Source: Pseudomonadota bacterium (GTDB lineage: Bacteria; Pseudomonadota; Gammaproteobacteria; Burkholderiales; Thiobacillaceae). From it: 64,000 bases of DNA. Both the position numbers and the translations under genes were made by a program. How positions within the stretch are numbered: position 1 is the first letter of the stretch; each line of letters starts with the position of its first letter. The DNA is taken from assembly GCA_021826065.1 (NCBI GenBank), contig JAKADY010000006.1, positions 1 to 64,000 of the forward strand. Reading direction: 5' to 3'. Under the pieces are notes generated by a model that had not been told where the DNA came from, did not search any database, and was given only the letters and a program-made list of their open reading frames with translations. Below, piece by piece: positions 58,348 through 64,000 of the stretch.

Positions 58348-59619
58348 ATGTATCGAAGCGACCGCAACTACCTCTTTTCAGAGGGCGACCTTGCAGGGGT
58401 ACTGGATGCGAATAAGTGTCGTATCCGCGAGTTGGTCGAGGCCATACCCCGAGAGCAATTCTTGGCAACAAGCACGGACACGCTTTGCGAGCACATCGTG
58501 GCCCAATTAGCAGTCGCCCCACTGGTGCTGCACGAAGACAAGATGACGATGGAGCATGCAGAGACAAAAATCGACGTAACGCACCGCTTTGAGTACGGTG
58601 GATCGCTTGATGGTCGCCCCGTCATGGCCGACGGTCACTTGCTGAAGTTCTACGTCCCATTTTCTGGCGACCACGATCTTTGGCGACTTCGGCCTAGCAC
58701 CTTCAGCTTGAATCCACCTCGTGGTGATATCGACGCGAGACGAAAGCTGCTGACGCTGTCCTTCGCCAATACCAGTCAGACAGAACAGACTTGGTTCAAA
58801 CAGCAACTGGAGAGCACGTTGGCCAGCATTCGTCAAAGCATCGCTACGCAATCGAACCAGATTCAGAGGTACAACGCCTCTTTGCCCAAAGCGGTACAGG
58901 AGGCGGTTGCGTACCGCCGAGATCAGATCTCCAAGCTACACGGACTGGTTTCTGCGTTCGACATCCCTCTGGTGCGCAAGCCGGGGATGCCGGAATACAA
59001 GCCCGTTGACGTAAGCCCGCGAAAACAGATCCAGCTGCCCAAAGTGCCGGTGGCGGGGTTCAAACCAGAACCAGCAATAGCCGACGATCTGTATGAGGCG
59101 ATCCTCGCCAACATTCGCCACATGGGGGCAACCTTTGAAGGTACGCCCCAGACGTATCAGGCGCTTGGTGAAGAGGGCCTGAGAGACATTCTCTTGGCTA
59201 GCCTGAACAGCGTTTATCAAGGACGCGCTGCCGGAGAGGTCTTCCGTCACTACGGCAAGACCGATATCCGTATAGAAGAAGAAACCCGTTCAGCGTTCGT
59301 GGCCGAGTGCAAGCTGTGGGGAGGCGAACAAGTGCTGGTAAGCGCGCTTGAGCAATTGCTGGATTACCTGACATGGCGCGACTGCAAAGCATCGCTCGTA
59401 CTCTTCAACAAGGGGGTCGCTGGATTTGCAGGCATACAGGAGACGATCACGGCCTCGTTGAGAGCCCACTCGAACTTCTTGCGGGAAAAGTCGGGACAGC
59501 CTGCCGGCGAGTGGCGCTTCGTGTTTCGATCCCGCGAAGATGCCGGACGGGAGGTCACAGTCCACGTTTTCTGCTTCAACCTCTTCGTTGCCCCTGCCAA
59601 GGCGGGACGGCGGCGTTAG
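58348..59619 (+). CDS. PD-(D/E)XK restriction-like nuclease
   Basis: 423 residues from ATG 58348. The C-terminal half contains YGKTDIRIEEETRSAFVAEC followed by KLWGG: D-x(n)-E-x-K of PD-(D/E)XK enzymes, with helical LEQLLDYLTWRDCKASLVLF after it, matching the 'AECK-WxG' subfamily. The N-terminal half is helical and charged (QTEQTWFKQQLESTLASIRQ). As the last gene of the divergent operon it is the likely effector that cuts DNA or RNA. Confidence 0.78.
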   Translation: MYRSDRNYLFSEGDLAGVLDANKCRIRELVEAIPREQFLATSTDTLCEHIVAQLAVAPLVLHEDKMTMEHAETKIDVTHRFEYGGSLDGRPVMADGHLLKFYVPFSGDHDLWRLRPSTFSLNPPRGDIDARRKLLTLSFANTSQTEQTWFKQQLESTLASIRQSIATQSNQIQRYNASLPKAVQEAVAYRRDQISKLHGLVSAFDIPLVRKPGMPEYKPVDVSPRKQIQLPKVPVAGFKPEPAIADDLYEAILANIRHMGATFEGTPQTYQALGEEGLRDILLASLNSVYQGRAAGEVFRHYGKTDIRIEEETRSAFVAECKLWGGEQVLVSALEQLLDYLTWRDCKASLVLFNKGVAGFAGIQETITASLRAHSNFLREKSGQPAGEWRFVFRSREDAGREVTVHVFCFNLFVAPAKAGRRR

Positions 59620-59879
59620 TGCGACTCTGGCGACTCTCGGTTCACATGAGGCTTTGCATCACCAAGCGTGCCGGGCAACCTCCCGCAACGACGCATACAC
59701 AGGTCATTGACGCGCAAGGCCTTCTGCGTGCGCTCCGGCGAGGAAGTTGGCGCAGGTTTTGAGAGAAGAGAGGGCGGATCAGAGTCGAACCTGCCCCATT
59801 CAGGCGCCCCCGGCAATGGGACGCAGCACACGCAGAACCGGCCTGAACCCCGCGCCGCGGCGGGGGCTCGCAAACGAAA
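59620..59879. other. non-coding boundary between accessory region and tRNA-Met
   Basis: No convincing gene on either strand. It holds a GC-rich dyad (CCCCGCGCCGCGGCGGGG near 59849) and a short tRNA-like segment (AGGGCGGATCAGAGTCGAAC near 59770) that only partly matches the tRNA T-arm. It may be the scar of an integration event, but no exact repeat of the tRNA 3' end was seen. Confidence 0.4.
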
Positions 59880-59903
59880 ACGCCCAACCGGAGAGGGTTG
59901 GGC
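59880..59903 (-). terminator. tRNA-Met terminator
   Basis: CGCCCAACC pairs with GGTTGGGCG (9 bp, 6-nt loop). On the minus strand it is followed by TTTTCGTTT, a standard intrinsic terminator, 10 bp after the tRNA 3' end. Confidence 0.85.
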
Positions 59904-59912
59904 GCTGAAAAG

Positions 59913-59989
59913 TGGTGGTGAAGGGCGGAATCGAACCGCCGACCTACGGGTTATGAATCCGTCGCTCTAACCGACTGAGCTACTTCACC
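59913..59989 (-). tRNA. tRNA-Met (CAT), elongator type
   Basis: 77 nt with encoded CCA. Acceptor GGTGAAG/CTTCACC pairs perfectly; the D-arm is TAGCTCAGTCGGTTAGAGC; the anticodon loop TTCATAA contains CAT; the T-arm GGCGG-TTCGATT-CCGCC is canonical. The G1-C72 pair indicates an elongator rather than initiator. It marks the edge between host genes and the accessory region, a common integration target. Confidence 0.95.
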
Positions 59990-60103
59990 GACCGGACACC
60001 GCGAGTACCAACGCGGTGGTGCAGCAAAAATAGAGCCTTATATTCTCTCCACCGGCTGTACGCCTGTCAATAATGGTATCCTGAAGACGATGGGGGATCG
60101 GGG

Positions 60104-60571
60104 ATGCGATTGATCATACTGGCGATCGGCGACAGGATCCCCGGCTGGGCCGAGGACGCCTGCGCCGAGTATGCGCGGCGCATGCCGCGCGAGGCGCGCC
60201 TGGAGATCGTGGCGCTCAAGCCGGAGCCGCGGGGCGGCAAGGGTGCCGAACAGATCAAGGCCGCAGAGTCGACACGTCTGCAGGCCCGCTGTCCGCCGGG
60301 CGCACTGCATGTGGCCCTGGACGAGCATGGCCGGCAGGTGAGCACGCGCGAGCTGGCGAATCTGCTCGCCGGCTGGATGCAGTCGGGACGGGACGTGGCG
60401 TTCTTCATCGGCGGCGCGGATGGGCTCGATGCGGGGTTGCTGGCGTGGGCGGACCTCAGGCTGGCGCTGTCGCGTCTCACCCTACCGCATGCCCTGGCGC
60501 GGGTGCTGCTCATCGAGCAGCTCTACCGGGCGGCGAGCCTCATCGCCGGCCATCCCTATCACCGTGAATAG
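60104..60571 (+). CDS. rlmH: 23S rRNA (pseudouridine-1915-N3) methyltransferase RlmH
   Basis: 155 residues, standard length. [20 protein letters not shown] starts the SPOUT fold; [20 protein letters not shown] carries the knot and SAM site; [20 protein letters not shown] ends it. It methylates helix 69 of the ribosome. Divergent from tRNA-Met; a TTGACA on the minus strand (60070-60065) and TATCCT on the plus strand mark the shared promoter area. Overlaps lipA's stop by 13 bp. Confidence 0.96.
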   Translation: MRLIILAIGDRIPGWAEDACAEYARRMPREARLEIVALKPEPRGGKGAEQIKAAESTRLQARCPPGALHVALDEHGRQVSTRELANLLAGWMQSGRDVAFFIGGADGLDAGLLAWADLRLALSRLTLPHALARVLLIEQLYRAASLIAGHPYHRE

Positions 60572-61494
60572 AGACCTGCCGCCTGTCGATCGGCGTGGTA
60601 GCTGGAGCGCACCAGCGGGCCGCTCGCCACGTGTCTGAAGCCCAGGGCGTAGCACAGGCGCTCGAACTCGGCGAACTGCTCGGGCGGGACATAGCGCGCC
60701 ACCGGCAGGTGGTGGCGGGAGGGTTGCAGATACTGGCCGATGGTGAGCATGTCCACATCGTGCGCACGCAGGTCGCGCAGTACGGCCTCCACCTCGGCAT
60801 CCGTCTCACCCAGCCCCAGCATGATGCCGGACTTGGTGGGCACGTCGGGCAGCCGCCGTTTGAACTCGGCCAGTAGCTTGAGCGAGTGGAGGTAGTCGGC
60901 ACCCGGCCGGCAGGCCTTGTACAGTCGCGGCACGGTCTCCAGGTTGTGGTTGAAGACGTCCGGCGGCGTGGCGGTGAGGATCTCCAGGGCGATGTCCAGG
61001 CGACCGCGGAAGTCGGGGGTCAGGATCTCGATGCGGGTGCCGGGCGTGCGGCTGCGCAGGGCGCGGATACAGGCGGCGAAGTGGGCGGCGCCGCCGTCGC
61101 GCAGGTCGTCGCGGTCCACCGAGGTGATGACCACGTATCTGAGCCCCATCGCCGCCACCGTCTCGGCGAGGTGGCGCGGCTCTTCGGGGTCGGGCGGCAG
61201 CGGGCGACCATGGCCGACGTCACAAAAGGGACAGCGCCGGGTGCACAGGTCGCCGAGGATCATGAAGGTGGCCGTGCCATGGTGGAAGCACTCGCCCAGG
61301 TTGGGGCAGGAGGCCTCCTCGCAGACGGTGTGCAGCCCCGCTGCGCGCAACAGGGACTTGAGCCGCCGCACCTCCGGCGAGGCGTGCGCCTGCGCCCGTA
61401 TCCAGACCGGCAGCCGCTGGCGCGGTTGCGGCTCGATCTTCACGGGGATGCGCGCCACCTTGGCGGCGCCTTTGTGCAGGAGGGGGTCGGCCAT
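60559..61494 (-). CDS. lipA: lipoyl synthase
   Basis: 311 residues from ATG 61494 (an upstream TTG at 61506 is less likely). [20 protein letters not shown] gives the auxiliary cluster cysteines and [20 protein letters not shown] the radical-SAM CxxxCxx[21 protein letters not shown] is family-typical. It inserts sulphur into protein-bound octanoate. The C-terminal R-S-S-Y is the usual RSSY motif (VRSSYHAD). Convergent with rlmH. Confidence 0.97.
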   Translation of the reverse strand: MADPLLHKGAAKVARIPVKIEPQPRQRLPVWIRAQAHASPEVRRLKSLLRAAGLHTVCEEASCPNLGECFHHGTATFMILGDLCTRRCPFCDVGHGRPLPPDPEEPRHLAETVAAMGLRYVVITSVDRDDLRDGGAAHFAACIRALRSRTPGTRIEILTPDFRGRLDIALEILTATPPDVFNHNLETVPRLYKACRPGADYLHSLKLLAEFKRRLPDVPTKSGIMLGLGETDAEVEAVLRDLRAHDVDMLTIGQYLQPSRHHLPVARYVPPEQFAEFERLCYALGFRHVASGPLVRSSYHADRQAAGLYSR

Positions 61495-61596
61495 TGCGTG
61501 TTCCAAGGTTATGATTATTATTTTACCCTTTTAAGCTTGACGCACGCCGTCGATAGCCTGCACGCGACAAGGCGCTGCTTCGACACATTACACGGC

Positions 61597-62448
61597 ATGC
61601 ATTTCACCCCGCAAAGCTTCCGCGCCTGGCCCCAGAAGAAGGTGACCCTGCTGGGCATGTCCGGCGTGGGCAAGACCCATCTGTCCACGCTGTTGCGCCG
61701 CCACGATTGGTTTCACTACTCCGGCGACTACCGCATCGGCACGCGCTATCTCTACGAGGCCATCCTCGACCTGGTCAAGCTGCAGGCCATGCAGGTGCCC
61801 TTCCTGCGCGAGCTGCTGCGGCGCGACTGGATAGACATCCGCAACAACATCAAGATCGACGACCTGGGGCCGGTGCTCGCCTTCGTCGGCAAGCTGGGCG
61901 ACCCCGAGCTGGGGGGCTTGGACCTGGAGGAGTTCAGCCGCCGCCAGGCCCTGTACCGCGAGGCGGAGATCAAGGCCATGCGCGACGTGCCGGAGTTCGT
62001 GCGCAAGGCGCAGACGATCTACGGCTATGAACACTTCGTCAACGACGTCGGCGGCAGTCTGTGCGAGCTGGAGGACGACTCGGTCATCGAGCTGCTGGCG
62101 AGCCACACCCTGATCCTCTATATCCAGGTGACCACGCGCGAGGAGGAGGAACAGTTGATCCGCCGCGCGCAGTCCGACCCGAAGCCGCTCTACTACCGCC
62201 CTGCCTTCCTGGCCGAGCACCTGCCGGTGTTCATGGCGGAGCGTGGCTACGAGTACGTGGCGCAGATCCCGCCGGACGAGTTCACGCGCTGGGTCTTCCC
62301 GCGTCTGTTCCACTCGCGCGTGCCGCGCTACGAGGCGATCGCCGGCCCGCATGGCTACACCGTCACATCGCACGAGGTGGCGCAGGTGCGCGACGAGGCC
62401 GATTTCCTCGATCTCGTGGAGACCGCCATCGCCCGTAAGGGGGTGTGA
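61597..62448 (+). CDS. P-loop ATPase/kinase-like protein linked to metA
   Basis: 283 residues from ATG 61597. KVTLLGMSGVGKTHLSTLLR is a Walker A. HYSGDYRIGTRYLYEAILDL and YGYEHFVNDVGGSLCELEDD follow. Similar proteins of 270-290 residues are found beside metA in gammaproteobacteria and are annotated as ATPase. Only 1 bp separates it from metA, so the two are cotranslated. Kinase activity is a guess; target unknown. Confidence 0.75.
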   Translation: MHFTPQSFRAWPQKKVTLLGMSGVGKTHLSTLLRRHDWFHYSGDYRIGTRYLYEAILDLVKLQAMQVPFLRELLRRDWIDIRNNIKIDDLGPVLAFVGKLGDPELGGLDLEEFSRRQALYREAEIKAMRDVPEFVRKAQTIYGYEHFVNDVGGSLCELEDDSVIELLASHTLILYIQVTTREEEEQLIRRAQSDPKPLYYRPAFLAEHLPVFMAERGYEYVAQIPPDEFTRWVFPRLFHSRVPRYEAIAGPHGYTVTSHEVAQVRDEADFLDLVETAIARKGV

Positions 62449-62449
62449 G

Positions 62450-63532
62450 ATGCCACTGGTCGCGCACAACGACTTGCCCACCTTCGAGCGCCTGCATCAG
62501 GAGGGGCTGACCGTGCTCTCGGCAGACCGGGCGGTGCACCAGGAGATCCGCGAGCTGCACATCGGGCTGCTCAACATGATGCCAGACGCCGCCCTGGAGG
62601 CCACGGAGCGACAGTTCTTCCGGCTGGTGGGTGAGAGCAACCCCATCGCCCAGTTCTATGTCCACCCCTTCACCCTGGACAGCCTGCCGCGCGGCGTCAA
62701 GGGGCGCGCGCACATCGAGCGCTACTACGAGCCGTTCGAGAAGATCCGCGCCGAGGGCCTGGACGCCCTGATCATCACCGGCGCCAACGTCACCCACCCG
62801 GACCTGGCGCAGGAGCCCTTCTGGGAACCGCTGATCGAGGTGATCGACTGGGCGATGGAGAACGTCACCTCCACGCTGTGCTCCTGTCTCGCCACGCACG
62901 CGGTGATGCAGTTCCGCTACGGCCAGACGCGGGTCAAACAGCCGGCCAAGATCTGGGGGGTGTTCCCGCATCGGGTCGTGGAGAAGCGCCACCCGCTGGT
63001 GGGCGACGTGAACACCCGCTTCGACGTGCCGCACTCGCGCTGGAACGACATCTCGCGGGCCCAGTTCGAGGCGGCGGGGCTGCACGTGCTGGTGGAAAGC
63101 GAGACGGCCGGCGTGCATCTGGCGGTGAGCCCTGACGGCCTGCGCGCGGTCTTCTTCCAGGGGCACCCGGAGTACGACACCATCTCGCTGCTCAAGGAAT
63201 ACAAGCGCGACCTGCTGCTCCATGCCCAGGGGCAGTTGGAGGCGCCGCCGCCTTTCCCGGCCAATTACCTGAAGCCGCGCGAGCAGGCCATCCTCCAGGA
63301 ATACGCGGCGCGCCTGCTCGCCGCGGTGAAGCGCGGCGAGGCCGCACCCGAGTTTCCCGAGCGGCTGATCCTGCCGCGGCTGGACAACACCTGGCACGAC
63401 ACCGCCGAGGCGGTGGTCGGCAATTGGATGGGCTGTGTCTACCAGGTCACCCACCGCGACCGGCGCATCCCCTTCATGGAGGGCATCGATCCGGACGACC
63501 CGCTGGAACTCGGCTGGCGTCGCGGCGTCTGA
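62450..63532 (+). CDS. metA: homoserine O-succinyltransferase MetA-type
   Basis: 360 residues. ELHIGLLNMMPDAALEATER, LIITGANVTHPDLAQEPFWE and VFFQGHPEYDTISLLKEYKR are MetA hallmarks, and the Cys in LCSCLATHAVMQFRYG is the nucleophile (E. coli-type has CWGAQAG at this point). YQVTHRDRRIPF and GIDPDDPLELGW extend the usual C-terminus by about 40 residues. First step of methionine synthesis from homoserine. In operon with the ATPase. Confidence 0.85.
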   Translation: MPLVAHNDLPTFERLHQEGLTVLSADRAVHQEIRELHIGLLNMMPDAALEATERQFFRLVGESNPIAQFYVHPFTLDSLPRGVKGRAHIERYYEPFEKIRAEGLDALIITGANVTHPDLAQEPFWEPLIEVIDWAMENVTSTLCSCLATHAVMQFRYGQTRVKQPAKIWGVFPHRVVEKRHPLVGDVNTRFDVPHSRWNDISRAQFEAAGLHVLVESETAGVHLAVSPDGLRAVFFQGHPEYDTISLLKEYKRDLLLHAQGQLEAPPPFPANYLKPREQAILQEYAARLLAAVKRGEAAPEFPERLILPRLDNTWHDTAEAVVGNWMGCVYQVTHRDRRIPFMEGIDPDDPLELGWRRGV

Positions 63533-63543
63533 GGCTGTTTGCT

Positions 63544-63562
63544 GGCGGGTATCAAGCCCGCC
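63544..63562 (+). terminator. weak hairpin after metA
   Basis: GGCGGG and CCCGCC form a 6-bp stem around a 7-nt loop, 11 bp after the metA stop. There is no U-tract, so termination is uncertain. Confidence 0.3.
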
Positions 63563-63643
63563 TGACGTCATGCCGTAATTGGAACATGGCATAATCCGAG
63601 CTCATTTTTTACACACCATGCCCTAAACACAGGAGGCGAGGCA

Positions 63644-64000
63644 ATGGCAAGCGTAGCCAAGAAACCCACCCCCAAGACGCAAAAGGCAGAACCGGCCGAG
63701 GCCGCTGCGGGCCAGCCGGCGCCCAAGCTGGTGGCGGTGAACGCGAAGGCCACGCCGGCCGGCAAGGCCGCCAGCGCCAAGGCGACCGAGGCCAAGGTCC
63801 CTGGCGCCAAACCGGCCCCGGCCAAGGCCGACAAGGCAGCGCCGGCGGCAGGCGGCAAGACGGTCGCCAAGACCGCCAAGCCGGGCAAGGCGAGCCCTGA
63901 CAAAACCCCTTCCGCCAAGCCGCTGCCCGGTCACATGCTGACGGACGAGGACATCCTGGCGATGCCCGAGTCCGACTACATGAACGAGGTCCAGCTGCAG
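63644..64000 (+). CDS. dksA: RNA polymerase-binding factor DksA, N-terminal part (cut by window edge)
   Basis: 119 residues visible from ATG 63644, preceded by AGGAGGCGAGGC. About 95 residues of Lys/Ala/Pro-rich, probably disordered sequence (KPTPKTQKAEPAEAAAGQPA) come before MLTDEDILAMPESDYMNEVQ, which is the beginning of the conserved DksA domain (YMNEAQL-type). Such N-terminal extensions are known in several Chromatiales-like groups. CATAAT at 63590-63596 may be its -10. The coiled-coil and zinc finger lie beyond the window. Confidence 0.88.
   Translation, partial: MASVAKKPTPKTQKAEPAEAAAGQPAPKLVAVNAKATPAGKAASAKATEAKVPGAKPAPAKADKAAPAAGGKTVAKTAKPGKASPDKTPSAKPLPGHMLTDEDILAMPESDYMNEVQLQ

Noticed and set aside
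59750-59790. Possible duplicate of the tRNA T-arm (integration repeat)
   Set aside because: Only two short blocks match (AGGGCGGA and TCGAACC) with extra bases between; not an exact repeat.
60037-60070. Strong promoter for tRNA-Met (TTGACA with TATAAG)
   Set aside because: The spacer would be 22 bp, too long; only a general promoter area is supported.
1-64000. CRISPR arrays
   Set aside because: No regularly spaced repeats with unique spacers were found; the leader repeats are promoter-like and irregularly spaced.

Overview
The window is a GC-rich bacterial chromosome segment, most likely from a gammaproteobacterium. The right-hand 4 kb is ordinary housekeeping DNA: elongator tRNA-Met, rlmH, lipA, a P-loop ATPase, metA and the start of dksA with a Lys/Ala/Pro-rich N-terminal extension. 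A Chromatiales-like host fits this set, but I cannot fix the genus. Everything left of the tRNA looks mobile or accessory.

Layout. (1) 1-9.1 kb: a defence-like cluster made of a 5'-truncated DUF1156 adenine methylase, a DUF499 ATPase and a phospholipase-D-fold protein, followed by a TcmP / three-Cys-motif (DUF5131) pair. (2) 9.1-45.9 kb: an apparently complete lambda-like siphophage genome. On the minus strand it runs small and large terminase, two fibre-like proteins, gpW, portal, S49 protease with a nested scaffold, decoration protein, gpE-type capsid, joining proteins, tail tube, frameshifted tail chaperone, tape measure, baseplate and host-specificity proteins, then holin and endolysin. 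A small plus-strand early operon (32.3-33.9 kb) diverges from the terminase. From 33.9 to 45.9 kb lie two ParB-type DNA methylases, a ParDE-HTH module, RuvC, a primase/helicase, a recombination set (nuclease, probable SSB, Sak4-like ATPase), a BRO antirepressor and an AlpA-like HTH gene. (3) 46.0-50.4 kb: an IS91-family transposase in permuted order. The C-terminal half comes first, then 2.9 kb of cargo (a cation transporter and a collapsed folC'-SPOR-purF' fragment), then the N-terminal half. (4) 50.4-53.1 kb: a serine recombinase operon (DUF2924, recombinase, ParB-like protein). (5) 53.2-59.6 kb: two divergent operons, XRE-ImmA-unknown on the left and unknown, Zn-ribbon, PD-(D/E)XK nuclease on the right. 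(6) 59.9-64 kb: host genes.

How it fits together. The IS91 halves rejoin in frame through a shared GGTCA, and the likely terminator of the recombinase operon lies on the far side of the 4.4-kb IS91 block. This suggests that a circular IS91 plus cargo was inserted beside the recombinase genes by site-specific recombination. A leader element (TTGGCT, 17 nt, GTTCAT-like) stands 32-36 nt before four phage early genes and again before the DUF2924 gene, which ties the recombinase module to the phage.

The strongest candidates for undescribed biology are the XRE/ImmA-flanked nuclease operon (53.2-59.6 kb), the five-copy leader element, the IS91 circle insertion, and the tail-chaperone frameshift with its slippery site and hairpin. 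Function calls rest on motifs and family memory read by eye. No database search was run.
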